64,000 nt of DNA. It comes from an uncultured Collinsella sp. (GTDB taxonomy: Bacteria; Actinomycetota; Coriobacteriia; Coriobacteriales; Coriobacteriaceae). The position numbers and the translations under genes are program-made. The stretch spans positions 8,036-72,035 of the forward strand of contig UQQL01000002.1 of NCBI GenBank assembly GCA_900543275.1, in the 5' to 3' direction. The notes below the pieces were generated by a model. The model made no database searches. It had not been told where the DNA came from and worked only from the letters and a program-made list of their open reading frames with translations. This document shows, in pieces, positions 33,189 through 41,761 of this stretch; the stretch's first letter is position 1, and every line of letters starts with the position of its first letter.

Positions 33189-34961
33189 CTATGAGCGCTT
33201 GCGGCTCACCACGGCGCCCGCGGCGATGGCGGCTGTTCCCGCAAGGGCGGCTGCCACGATGGCTGCGCTCGAGGCGTCGCCGGTCGCTGCGAGTTTGCCG
33301 GCGATCTTGGCTCCCGTGGCTGCAACTGCAACGGTCTTGGTTGTCTTCGCGCTCTTAGACTTGGAACCCGGCTTGGTCTCGCCGGGCTTTTCCCCGGGTT
33401 TGGTCTCTTCGGGAGGCGCGATGACCGTGCTCTTGGCGACAGCTTCGTTATAGGGGGAGTCGATCACAGCGTCGCCCGTGCCGATGGTTTGACCCGCCTC
33501 GTAGACGATGCCGTCGCTGAGTTCTTCCTTGTTGCGATAGTCAATGACCTTGCCGCCTTCAGGCGTCTGGATGGTGGCTCCTTCGATTTCGATGGTGCCA
33601 ATCGCCTTACCATCCGCGCTCATGGCAAGGGCGAAGATTGCCGCCGTGTCTCCCTCGGCCGTGACCTTGCTGCGGAGAATCGAAATGGTTGCGGGCGTGA
33701 TGCCCTCCTTGGTCTGAGCAAAGATGCCGATGTTCATGCCTCGGGGCTGAGGGTTAGTTTCGCCATCCTGGCCTGCACTGTAGTGGTCGGGGCCGTCGCC
33801 GCCGGTCTCGGCATAGCGGGCTATGGCCTTGACAACGGAGTCGCTGATGTAGATATGGCCACCCGCTTCGTCGGAGTAGAAATTACTGGTGGAGATTGCA
33901 ACCGAGAACCTGCCTTCTGCGAGCGCATCCACAGTCGAGCCGTTCTTGATGACGATGTCGTCCTCATCGGTGAAGAGTGCGCTGGCTTCCCCGCCATCTG
34001 AGCTTGCGCGGACCGTCACGGTCGCGCCATCGAGCGTGATGCCCTTGTAGACATAGATGCCATACCCAACGCCACTTGCGTTGAGGGAAGCGTTCGTGAC
34101 CGTGAGGCTGTTTTTACCGTCGATGGCGGCGTCTTCCTCGGAGCTTGCCTTGACCTGGCTGCCCCCCGAGATCTCGATGTTGCCGTCGGCCCAAATCGCA
34201 TTGTCTTTGATAGAGCTTGCCTCTACCTTGCCGCCGCCCTTTATGATGAGGTTCTCGTTAGCATCGATACCCTGATCCTCGGTGGCCTTGGCGGTGACGG
34301 TTCCGCTGTTGTCGATCGTGATGTTGCCGTCGGCCCTGATGCCATCCGAATCGCCCGTGGCGTTAACGTTTCCCGAGCCCTTGATGGTGACATCGCCCCC
34401 GGCATCGATGGCATCGTGCTCGGTGCTCGTGGCGTTGACAGTGCCAGCGCCGTCGATGTTGATGTTGCCGACGGAAGTGATGGCGTCACGAGAAGATGCC
34501 ACGTTGAGCGTGCTGGACGCGTCGCCCTGAATATTAAGCTCGGCGTTCTCGTTCGCGCCATCCTTAACCTTGATGCCGCGGCCGTCGTCGTTAGTGACGG
34601 TGTTGTTGCCCTCGTAGCTCACGTTGAGCTTGCCCGCTGCCTCGATCGCACCGCCGTTGTAGCCGTTGAGCTTCATATCGTCGGCGCCGTCCCAGCTCCA
34701 GGTGCCGGCGGCGTCTCCCGTGGGCCCCGCGGCCGCTTCGTGGCGGACGCCGCCAACGTCCACCCACTCCGCCGCGAGCGAGACGCTCGGCATGAGCAGC
34801 GAGCTTACCGTAAGCGCGCATACGGCGCCTACAACGATGCGGCGCGTCACGCGGCGCCAGCTGCCGTGTGCGAGCAGCGTGCGACGGCGCAGGTCGGGCT
34901 CGACAAAATGGGCTCCAGAGGTTTTGTCATTGCGCTTGGGGGTCGTGAACAAGGCGGCCAT
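33189..34961 (-). CDS. secreted beta-helix cell-surface protein with LAATGD anchor (copy 2)
   Basis: This 590-residue protein is a tandem paralogue of the gene at 31096. It shares the MAALFTTPKRND start, the signal peptide, the repeated NxTIxxxGxVxA strands, the TPEGGKVIDYR segment, a Lys/Pro/Gly-rich spacer (PGEKPGETKPGSKSKS) and the C-terminal LAATGD, helix and RKRS. Differences lie mostly in loops and the spacer, as expected for surface proteins under variable selection. The tandem arrangement with shared leaders and terminators would allow recombination between copies. Confidence 0.85.
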   Translation of the reverse strand: MAALFTTPKRNDKTSGAHFVEPDLRRRTLLAHGSWRRVTRRIVVGAVCALTVSSLLMPSVSLAAEWVDVGGVRHEAAAGPTGDAAGTWSWDGADDMKLNGYNGGAIEAAGKLNVSYEGNNTVTNDDGRGIKVKDGANENAELNIQGDASSTLNVASSRDAITSVGNINIDGAGTVNATSTEHDAIDAGGDVTIKGSGNVNATGDSDGIRADGNITIDNSGTVTAKATEDQGIDANENLIIKGGGKVEASSIKDNAIWADGNIEISGGSQVKASSEEDAAIDGKNSLTVTNASLNASGVGYGIYVYKGITLDGATVTVRASSDGGEASALFTDEDDIVIKNGSTVDALAEGRFSVAISTSNFYSDEAGGHIYISDSVVKAIARYAETGGDGPDHYSAGQDGETNPQPRGMNIGIFAQTKEGITPATISILRSKVTAEGDTAAIFALAMSADGKAIGTIEIEGATIQTPEGGKVIDYRNKEELSDGIVYEAGQTIGTGDAVIDSPYNEAVAKSTVIAPPEETKPGEKPGETKPGSKSKSAKTTKTVAVAATGAKIAGKLAATGDASSAAIVAAALAGTAAIAAGAVVSRKRS

Positions 34962-35100
34962 GGTTACTCCCATCCTCATAGGGCCTATGCGGTTATATCC
35001 AGCATATCTGCAGGATGTAGCCGTCGGTAGTGCCGTTTGGAGAGCAAAACGTCCAAAACTTGCGAAGCAATACATCGCGTGTCCGTGTGGTGCCTGGCTT

Positions 35101-35145
35101 TAAAAGCAAAGCGCGGAGCCGCTCGATGCGACTCCGCGCTTTGCT
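35101..35145 (-). terminator. terminator of the AzgA-type permease gene
   Basis: AGCAAAGCGCGGAG and CTCCGCGCTTTGCT form a perfect 14-bp stem with TTTTA following on the minus strand. Confidence 0.88.
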
Positions 35146-35168
35146 GTTTGGTATTGCGAATCTTGCGC

Positions 35169-36482
35169 CTACGCTACAAAGAAGTAGACGAGGAAGGCGA
35201 GGGCTGCGATCCACATGAGCGGCTTGATCTTGGAGGCCTCGCCCTTAAAGAGCGCGACGACCACGTAGGCGATAAAGCCCAGACCAATGCCGGCAGAGAT
35301 GGAGTAGGTGAAGGGCACGCCGGCGACAATCATGAACGCCGGGAAGCCCTGCGACACGTCGGACCAGTCGATCTCGGAGGCCTCGCTCATCATGAGGTAG
35401 CCGACGTAGACCAGAGCACCGCAGGTGGCGGCACTGGAAACGATGGTGACGATGGGGGAGAAGAACGCGGCGAGAATGAACAGCACGCCGGTGGTGACGG
35501 AGGTGAGGCCCGTGCGACCACCGTCGGCAGCGCCAGAGGTGGACTCGACGAAGGTAGTGATGGAGGAGACGCCCATAAAGCCACCGGCAGCAGCGGCCAC
35601 GGAGTCGACGACCAGGATGGGACGGATGTCCTCGACATTGCCGTCCTCGGTCAAGAACTCGCCCTGCTTGGCGACGGCCATCGCGGTGCCCATGGTGTCG
35701 AAGAAGTCGCTCATGAGCAGCGAGAAGGCAACGACGAGCAGCATCGGGTCGGTCAGGACCTTCACGATGGCAAGGTTGCCGTCGGCAGTGCTGGCAAACG
35801 GGGCGCCGAAGGTCGAGAAGTCGAGCGGTGCGATGAGGCCCTCGGGCGCATGGGTGACGCCCAGCGGGATTCCGGCGATAACGGCGACGATGATGCCGAT
35901 GAGCAGCGAGCCCGGCACGTTGCGGGAAGCCAGGGCAACCGTCACGACGATGGAGATGATGCCGACGATAAAGGTGGGGGAGGCGATGTCGCCCAGGCCG
36001 ACGAGCGTACCGGCGCCAGCGGTGATGATGCCGGCGTCGCACAGGCCGATCATGGCGATAAACAGGCCCAGACCCACCGAGATGGCGTGGCGCAGGACCA
36101 CGGGGATGGCGTCCATGATGGCCTCGCGCAGGCCGCACAGGACGAGCAGCAAGATGACGATACCCTCGAGGAAGATAACGCTCATGGCCACGTACCAGTC
36201 GCCGCCGCACATGGTGGTGGCGATGCCCGCGATCATGGCGTTGATGCCCAGACCCGACGCGCAGGCGAGCGGGCGGTTGGCGAAGATGCCCATGCAGATG
36301 GTCATGATGCCGGCGCCCAGGCAGGTGGCGCAGGCGAGCGCTCCCGCATCAATGCCAGCGCCCGAGAGCACTGCGGGGTTGACGGCGATGATGTAGGCCA
36401 TCGCCAGGAATGTTGTCAGTCCAGCGCGAAGTTCGGTCCCGATTGTGGACTTGCGCTCACTGACGTGAAAAAGTTCGTCCAT
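35169..36482 (-). CDS. AzgA/PbuG-type purine (guanine/hypoxanthine/adenine) permease
   Basis: The 437-residue protein has the AzgA signature: ERKSTIGTELRAGLTTFLAMAYIIAVNP, GLGINAMIAG, SDFFDTMGTAM (substrate-binding region) and GVSSITTFVESTSGAADGGR. It should import purine bases with protons. ATG 36482 is preceded by a GGAAAGG element. No purine riboswitch was recognised upstream. It is divergent from the deformylase-like gene. Confidence 0.92.
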   Translation of the reverse strand: MDELFHVSERKSTIGTELRAGLTTFLAMAYIIAVNPAVLSGAGIDAGALACATCLGAGIMTICMGIFANRPLACASGLGINAMIAGIATTMCGGDWYVAMSVIFLEGIVILLLVLCGLREAIMDAIPVVLRHAISVGLGLFIAMIGLCDAGIITAGAGTLVGLGDIASPTFIVGIISIVVTVALASRNVPGSLLIGIIVAVIAGIPLGVTHAPEGLIAPLDFSTFGAPFASTADGNLAIVKVLTDPMLLVVAFSLLMSDFFDTMGTAMAVAKQGEFLTEDGNVEDIRPILVVDSVAAAAGGFMGVSSITTFVESTSGAADGGRTGLTSVTTGVLFILAAFFSPIVTIVSSAATCGALVYVGYLMMSEASEIDWSDVSQGFPAFMIVAGVPFTYSISAGIGLGFIAYVVVALFKGEASKIKPLMWIAALAFLVYFFVA

Positions 36483-36636
36483 GCATACCCTTTCCTTGTT
36501 CGGCCCCGAGTTTAGGCCGATTGACACGAACTCATTTACTATATCGCCTTTACAACCTTGCTGTTCCTCGCATGTTGATGTTCGGCGCTTTGTAACAGAC
36601 GGACGGTATTTATCGCATGAAAATGTGTGGGTACCG

Positions 36637-36642
36637 TATACT
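36637..36642 (+). promoter_or_regulatory. -10 box (TATACT) of the deformylase-like gene
   Basis: TATACT lies 34 bp before the start. It is enclosed by TGTAAC (36592-36597) and GTTACA (36648-36653), a wide dyad that may be an operator. Confidence 0.4.
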
Positions 36643-36675
36643 TAAGCGGTTACAACGACCCCTATGGAGGAACGT

Positions 36676-37095
36676 ATGATTAAAGAGCTTTGCCACGACG
36701 AGGCTATCCTGTCCCAGCGTTGCGAGGTTGCGACCGTCGAGGACGAGTCGGTTGCTCAGGACCTGATCGATACCATCAAGTCGCTCGATGATGCCGGCTG
36801 CTTGGCCGCCAACCAGATCGGCGTTACCAAGAAGGTCTGCGTCTACCTGGACGACGCCGGCGAGCCCCACGTGCTCTACAACCCCCGTCTGGTGTTTGGC
36901 CTGGGCGCCAGCAAGATGGAGGAGAGCTGCCTGACGCACGAGGAGGTCACCAAGTCCACGCGCTATATCAAGTGCAAGGTTGCCTTTGACCAGATCGTCG
37001 ATGGCAAGATGCGCGAGCGCAAGCAGGACTTTGTGGGCTTCGAGGCTCAAATGGTCCAGCATATGATCGACCACTGTCTTGGAAAGTTGGTCTAA
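36676..37095 (+). CDS. peptide-deformylase homologue lacking the catalytic glutamate
   Basis: The 139-residue protein has the three deformylase motifs in altered form. GxGLAAxQ appears as GCLAANQ, EGCLS as ESCLT (Cys kept) and HExDH as HMIDH. The metal ligands Cys, His, His are all present, but the Glu that acts as general base is Met. Classical removal of formyl groups is therefore doubtful. A different hydrolytic role, or metal or peptide binding, is possible. TATGGAGG precedes ATG 36676. A second homologue at 44378 has the HEIDH motif but lacks a different residue. Confidence 0.85.
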   Translation: MIKELCHDEAILSQRCEVATVEDESVAQDLIDTIKSLDDAGCLAANQIGVTKKVCVYLDDAGEPHVLYNPRLVFGLGASKMEESCLTHEEVTKSTRYIKCKVAFDQIVDGKMRERKQDFVGFEAQMVQHMIDHCLGKLV

Positions 37096-37126
37096 GGGGA
37101 CCAAAGCACCGCACTTCGTCTCTTTT

Positions 37127-37163
37127 GGTCCGGGCGTGACATTGTTGTCATGTCCGGGCTTTT
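37127..37163 (+). terminator. terminator after the deformylase-like gene
   Basis: GTCCGGGCGTGAC and GTCATGTCCGGGC pair with G-U wobbles and run into TTTT. Confidence 0.75.
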
Positions 37164-37226
37164 GTGTTTAGCGCCTTTTTGTTTGGTGACAATAACCTTA
37201 GCAGGACCGTAAAGCTAGGAGGCGCT

Positions 37227-38192
37227 ATGTGCACGAGCATTCGATTTACCGATAATTCTGGCCACATGTATCTGGGCCGTAACCTCGACTGGAGCTTTGA
37301 CTACGGCCAACAGGTTCGCGTGATGCCGCGCGGGTTCCACATTCCGTATTCGTTTATCGACGATGCGTCGGCGGCACACGCGGTAATCGGCATGTGCATC
37401 GATTACAAGAACTATCCCATGTTTTTCGACTGTGGTAACGATGCGGGTCTGGCTGTGGCGGGGCTCAACTTTCCCGGCTATGCCGAGTATGCCGAGGGCC
37501 CTGTCGACGGCAAGAACAATATCGCGGCCTATGAGTTTCCCCTGTGGGTGGCAGCGACGTTCTCGACGGTCGATGAGGTCGAGGCCGCGCTGCGCGACAC
37601 GGTGATTGTCGCCAAATCTGCCGGAGAGGGGCTGGGCGTGTCGCTGCTCCATTGGATTATCGGCGACAGCCAGCGCAGCATCGTGGTCGAGATGATGGCT
37701 GACGGCCTGCATGTATACGACGATCCGGTCGACACCCTTGCCAACCAGCCGACCTTCCCGTGGCACATGGAAAACCTGCGCACCTATATCACCGCCACAA
37801 GCGATTTTCCGCAGACGGCGACATGGCGTGGCGCCGAGCTTAAGCCCTATGGAGCCGGTGCCGGCATGCGCGGCATTCCGGGCGATTGCTATTCGCCGAG
37901 CCGTTTTGTAAAGGCGGCCTACCTCAATGCCAATTACCCGCAAAAGGAGAGCGAGACCGAAAACGTCGTTCGCATGTTCCGCTCGCTCGAGGGCGTGGTG
38001 ATGATTGAGGGGGCGTCCAGGATGGGCGATGGCAAGTTCGAGAAGACTATCTATACCGGATGCTTTAGCGCGCGCACGGGCAATTATTACTACGCGATGT
38101 ATGAGGATCCGTCGATTCGCTACGTGAGCCTGATGGATGCCGAGGGCGCGAGCCCCGATAGGCTTGTGGTTCCCGAGCCGCGTCGTTCGTAG
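37227..38192 (+). CDS. bsh: conjugated bile salt hydrolase (choloylglycine hydrolase family)
   Basis: The 321-residue Ntn-hydrolase starts MCTSIRF, so Cys2 becomes the N-terminal nucleophile after Met removal. Catalytic residues align with known bile salt hydrolases: Arg18, Asp21, Asn81, Asn173 (NQPTF) and Arg226 (SPSRF). It cleaves glycine or taurine from bile acids in the gut. The selectivity loop reads YGAGAG, a G-x-G pattern, which in lactobacillal enzymes is linked to preference for glycine conjugates. No signal peptide. TAGGAGG precedes the ATG. Penicillin V acylase is the main alternative. Confidence 0.9.
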   Translation: MCTSIRFTDNSGHMYLGRNLDWSFDYGQQVRVMPRGFHIPYSFIDDASAAHAVIGMCIDYKNYPMFFDCGNDAGLAVAGLNFPGYAEYAEGPVDGKNNIAAYEFPLWVAATFSTVDEVEAALRDTVIVAKSAGEGLGVSLLHWIIGDSQRSIVVEMMADGLHVYDDPVDTLANQPTFPWHMENLRTYITATSDFPQTATWRGAELKPYGAGAGMRGIPGDCYSPSRFVKAAYLNANYPQKESETENVVRMFRSLEGVVMIEGASRMGDGKFEKTIYTGCFSARTGNYYYAMYEDPSIRYVSLMDAEGASPDRLVVPEPRRS

Positions 38193-38213
38193 CCGAGGGC
38201 TTTACTGAAATGC

Positions 38214-38252
38214 AAAGCGCCCCTGCATCTCCTGTGAGGTGCAGGGGCGCTG
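38214..38252. terminator. hairpin terminator between the convergent bsh and kup genes
   Basis: AAAGCGCCCCTGCA and TGCAGGGGCGCT form a strong stem; the minus strand continues TTTGCATTTC, suiting kup more than bsh. Confidence 0.75.
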
Positions 38253-38271
38253 TCGTTGATGCGCGACGTCG

Positions 38272-40503
38272 CTAGAAGTTGGCGTCGTTGAGCTGGGCGC
38301 TCTCGAGGCCGTCGAGCAGTTGCTGTTCGGGCGTATCGGCGACGCTCTCGAGCAATTCGGTGGGATCGACGTTCATGTCCCTACCGGCCTCGTTGCCGTT
38401 GACCAGGTCGTCCGAGAAGATATCGACTTCCATTTCCTCGGCTTCCTCGATCTGGACCTCGAGCGGCACATGGGTGCGTACGAGTTTGACCGCCGGACGC
38501 ATGCGGGCAAAGAGAGGCACGTACTCGATGATGATCGCCGAGTTCTCAAGACCGTACCAGCGTGCCGGGCTTCCGCAGGCGCGGCGGACGGCGTACTTGA
38601 TGGCCATCACGCGGTGGTCGTTGCGGTTGATGTCCGTTTCGGGGGCAAGCATCTTGCGCAGCATGCAAAAACGGAAGTCGCCCACGTTGCCGCGTGTCTC
38701 GTAGATGGAGTAGGTGTGATGCTGCGGTGGCAGCTCACCCGATGTCATCAAGTCGCCAACGATCTGACGCAGATAGGCGTTGATGCGCTGGTTGACCTTA
38801 AAGCCCAGGTCCAGGCGCACGCGGAACAAAAAGTCCGTGCCAAAGGTCTCGACGGAATACTCGTGCGTATAGGGCTCGTCGGTAACGTGCACGTTGATGA
38901 ACCAATATGCCTTGGCGCGCTTGGGGTGCTTGTCCAGGATGGAATAGAGCACGTCGCGGTCGAGCGTGAGCGGGTCGGGGCTGTTGGTGAGGAACACCAG
39001 ATTGTCGGCGAGCACGGGGTAGGTCTCGTCGTTGCGCAGGCGGTTGAGCTGATCGATGTACTTGGAGACGGGCAGCAGGATCGTCTGCGTGCGCTCGATG
39101 GCGGTGCCGCGGCGCCACACGTACATAAGGCCAAACAGCAGCGAGGCCAGGAAGATCATCACATAGCCGCCGTCAAAGAACATGGTGAGGCACGAGGCAA
39201 AGAAGCAGAGCTCGATGGCGCCAAAAAGCAGGGCAAAGACGCAGGCGCCCAGCTTGTACTTGAGGATGCCGGCGATATAGCTCGTCAAAAGCGTCGTGGT
39301 CATGAGCATAGTCACGGTGATGGCGAGGCCGTAGGCGCTCTCCATGCGCTCGGAGTTTTGGAACAGCAGCACGATGAAGATACAGCCGACCCACATGATG
39401 TTGTTGACGAGCGGAATATAGAGTTGACCCTTGGTGTCGCTGGGGTAGTGGATGCGCAGATGCGGCATAAGGTTGAGACGCGTGGCCTCGGATACCAGCG
39501 AGAACGAGCCGGTGATAAGCGCCTGCGAGGCGATGATGGCCGCTACGGCCGATAGCACGATGGCAAAGGGGCGCAGGGGCTCGGGAAGCATCATGTAGAA
39601 CGGGTTGACGATGTCCATCGCGAGCATCTGGGGATTGGAGTTGTTGGCGAGCAGCCAAGCGCCCTGACCCAGATAGTTAAGGATGAGGGCCGCCTTTACG
39701 AACGGCCAGGATGCGTAAATGTTAGCCTTGCCCACGTGACCCATGTCCGAATAGAGCGCCTCGGCGCCGGTCGTCGACAGGAAGACGAAGCCGAGCACCA
39801 TGATGCCCGAGTGGTTGATGGGCGAGAACAGGAACATGATGCCGCGGATGGGGTTGAGTGCGCGCAAGATGGACAGGTTGCCGAGCATGTTGAACAGGCC
39901 GGCGCCCGCCAGGAACAGGAACCATAGCGTCATGAGCGGGCCGAAGAGCTTGCCGATTGACGAGGTGCCGGCGCGCTGCATGGCAAATAGGCCGCAGATA
40001 ATGATGATGGTAATAATGATGACGTTGGTCTGGCCGTCGCCCAATAGCGCGTGGCCCCACTCGATGGTGCGCAGACCCTCGATGGCTGTGGTGACCGTGA
40101 CGGCGGGGGTGAGGATGCCGTCGGCAAGCAGCGCCGCACCGCCGATCATGGCGGGAAGGATCAGCCACGGCGCCACTTTGCGCACGAGACTGAACAGGGC
40201 GAAGATACCGCCCTCGTTGTGGTTGTCGGCCCTCATGGCGATTAGCACGTACTTGACCGTGGTTACGAGCGTCATGGTCCAGATGACGAGCGAAAGCGCG
40301 CCCAGGATCATGTCCTCGCTGACGGTACCGATGCCGCCGTTGTTGGCGACGATTGATTTCATGGTGTACATGGGGCTCGTGCCGATGTCGCCGTAGACGA
40401 CGCCGAGCGTTACGAGCAGCATGCCAGCGGAGAGGGGAATGGCTCCATGCCCGCCCTGTCCATGCTGGTCTTGGAGGTTTGCCTCCAGTTTGTTGTGTGC
40501 CAC
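38272..40503 (-). CDS. kup: KUP-family potassium uptake transporter
   Basis: The 743-residue protein has twelve helices in the first about 450 residues (LVTLGVVYGDIGTSPMYTMKS and GTVSEDMILGALSLVIWT are KUP hallmarks) and a large cytosolic C-terminal domain with an acidic tail. It imports K+ with protons. GTG 40503 is chosen because AAGGGAG lies five bases upstream; ATG 40521 would place that site inside the gene. The leader holds two palindromes. No ydaO-type c-di-AMP riboswitch was recognised. Confidence 0.92.
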   Translation of the reverse strand: MAHNKLEANLQDQHGQGGHGAIPLSAGMLLVTLGVVYGDIGTSPMYTMKSIVANNGGIGTVSEDMILGALSLVIWTMTLVTTVKYVLIAMRADNHNEGGIFALFSLVRKVAPWLILPAMIGGAALLADGILTPAVTVTTAIEGLRTIEWGHALLGDGQTNVIIITIIIICGLFAMQRAGTSSIGKLFGPLMTLWFLFLAGAGLFNMLGNLSILRALNPIRGIMFLFSPINHSGIMVLGFVFLSTTGAEALYSDMGHVGKANIYASWPFVKAALILNYLGQGAWLLANNSNPQMLAMDIVNPFYMMLPEPLRPFAIVLSAVAAIIASQALITGSFSLVSEATRLNLMPHLRIHYPSDTKGQLYIPLVNNIMWVGCIFIVLLFQNSERMESAYGLAITVTMLMTTTLLTSYIAGILKYKLGACVFALLFGAIELCFFASCLTMFFDGGYVMIFLASLLFGLMYVWRRGTAIERTQTILLPVSKYIDQLNRLRNDETYPVLADNLVFLTNSPDPLTLDRDVLYSILDKHPKRAKAYWFINVHVTDEPYTHEYSVETFGTDFLFRVRLDLGFKVNQRINAYLRQIVGDLMTSGELPPQHHTYSIYETRGNVGDFRFCMLRKMLAPETDINRNDHRVMAIKYAVRRACGSPARWYGLENSAIIIEYVPLFARMRPAVKLVRTHVPLEVQIEEAEEMEVDIFSDDLVNGNEAGRDMNVDPTELLESVADTPEQQLLDGLESAQLNDANF

Positions 40504-40523
40504 GTGGACTCCCTTAGACATCC

Positions 40524-40548
40524 GGTTATCTGTCTAGGGCAGATAACC
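40524..40548 (-). promoter_or_regulatory. leader hairpin upstream of kup
   Basis: GGTTATCTG and CAGATAACC form a perfect 9-bp dyad with a 7-nt loop, ending just before the kup Shine-Dalgarno. There is no T tract, so an operator or translational control is more likely than termination. Confidence 0.5.
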
Positions 40549-40603
40549 TTTATGCCATCTTTATACATATAAGAGCAGTTTGGCACATCGGGGTGTTTTA
40601 GAC

Positions 40604-40627
40604 AATAATCCCCATCTGGGGATTATT
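40604..40627. repeat. perfect 10-bp palindrome upstream of kup
   Basis: AATAATCCCC and GGGGATTATT enclose ATCT. It lies in the kup / EamA intergenic region, about 100 bp from the kup start. Confidence 0.6.
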
Positions 40628-40647
40628 CACGTACGCAGGTAGCATTT

Positions 40648-40715
40648 CAAAGCAGGGTCACTTCCGGCTGTGTGGTTTGCTGCAATGTGATAACCGCGGA
40701 TGCGTCCCTGCTTTG
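40648..40715. repeat. 68-bp element with 10-bp inverted ends
   Basis: CAAAGCAGGG and CCCTGCTTTG bound a 48-bp interior without strong pairing. Size (68 bp) equals that of the element at 46160-46227. It lies 16 bp beyond the end of the EamA gene. Confidence 0.6.
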
Positions 40716-40731
40716 AGCTGAAGAGGGGCTT

Positions 40732-41643
40732 TTAGGCGCGTGCCGCTTGGGCGATGCTTGCTTTGGTGTCTGCGCGTTTGCCGGCGACTTCGCAAAAGAT
40801 CGCGCCGCCGATGATCAACGCGGCGCCCATGAGGCGGATGGGCGTTATGGTCTCGCCCAAAAGGGCAACGGAGAACACGACGGCCGAAAGCGGCTCAAGG
40901 TAGCCGACGACCGCGACGGTCTGGACGGGCAGCTTGGCGACGGCACTAAAGTAGAGCAGGCAACCGATGCCGGTGTTGACGACGCCGAGCATGGCGACGG
41001 CGCGCCAATCGATGCCGGCGGCAATGCTTGGGGAGAGGAGCGAGGGGGCACCTTGCGTGAAGAGCGTAAGGATCAACGCGGTTACAAAGGCGGCACTCAC
41101 CTGGAGCGCGGAGTTCTCGAGGCCTTCGATGTGCGGCGCGCCCTTGCTAGCGATGACCATCAGCGCATAGCAAAATGCGGAGGCGATGCCGCACACGATG
41201 CCTGCGATGGGCATATTGCCGCCTAGACCTTGTGCCGCAATGAGAAAGGCGCCGCAGGCAACGGCGATAAACCCGGCGATTTTGCCGCCGGTCAGCTTTT
41301 CGCCAAAAATGAGCGGGGAGAGGGCCATAACGATGATGGGGCCGCAGTAATACAACAGCGAGGAGATGCCAACGCCGATCGTCTGATAGGCGCGGAACAG
41401 GAAAATCCAGCTGGCGCCCAGCGCGGCGCCCGAGACGATGAGCGCTGCGGCCTCGCGGGGGCGAGACGGAGCCTGCAGGTTATGGCGCTTGGTTATGAAG
41501 AGGATGGCGGCAAGGGTGAGAGCGCCCAAAAACGTGCGCAACAGTACGATATCGGAGCTCGGCAGCGCGATGGCAGCGGCGATGATGCCGTTGGAGCCAA
41601 ACAATAGCAATGCTGCTAAGTACGTAAACAGTCCGTTGTTCAT
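40732..41643 (-). CDS. EamA/DMT-family transporter (second copy of the EamA/LysR layout)
   Basis: The 303-residue protein has ten predicted helices in two EamA repeats (LLLFGSNGIIAAAIALPSS opens the first; the second starts near residue 150 with GIVCGIASAFCYALMVIASKG). It is an exporter of the same superfamily as 1601-2503 but not closely similar in sequence. Substrate is unknown. It is divergent from a LysR gene, which is likely its regulator. Confidence 0.88.
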   Translation of the reverse strand: MNNGLFTYLAALLLFGSNGIIAAAIALPSSDIVLLRTFLGALTLAAILFITKRHNLQAPSRPREAAALIVSGAALGASWIFLFRAYQTIGVGISSLLYYCGPIIVMALSPLIFGEKLTGGKIAGFIAVACGAFLIAAQGLGGNMPIAGIVCGIASAFCYALMVIASKGAPHIEGLENSALQVSAAFVTALILTLFTQGAPSLLSPSIAAGIDWRAVAMLGVVNTGIGCLLYFSAVAKLPVQTVAVVGYLEPLSAVVFSVALLGETITPIRLMGAALIIGGAIFCEVAGKRADTKASIAQAARA

Positions 41644-41725
41644 GTGCTGACATCCCCTCTATATCCGAGCATGTTCACTATGGGTGAGGTGGCTTTAGAA
41701 GAAAAGCGAATATAATGCATGGATA

Positions 41726-41744
41726 ACATGACAAAAACTCATGT
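41726..41744. promoter_or_regulatory. perfect dyad ACATGA-N7-TCATGT (candidate LysR operator)
   Basis: The dyad lies in the 118-bp spacer between divergent EamA and lysR, directly before the lysR ribosome binding site. TGA-N7-TCA matches the T-N11-A layout, and its location would allow auto-repression. Confidence 0.55.
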
Positions 41745-41761
41745 AAAGGTGGAGGGGTGTC

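Noticed and set aside
36483..36675. purine riboswitch before the AzgA-type permease
   Set aside because: The conserved TATAA...CC loop-loop features of the purine aptamer were not found.
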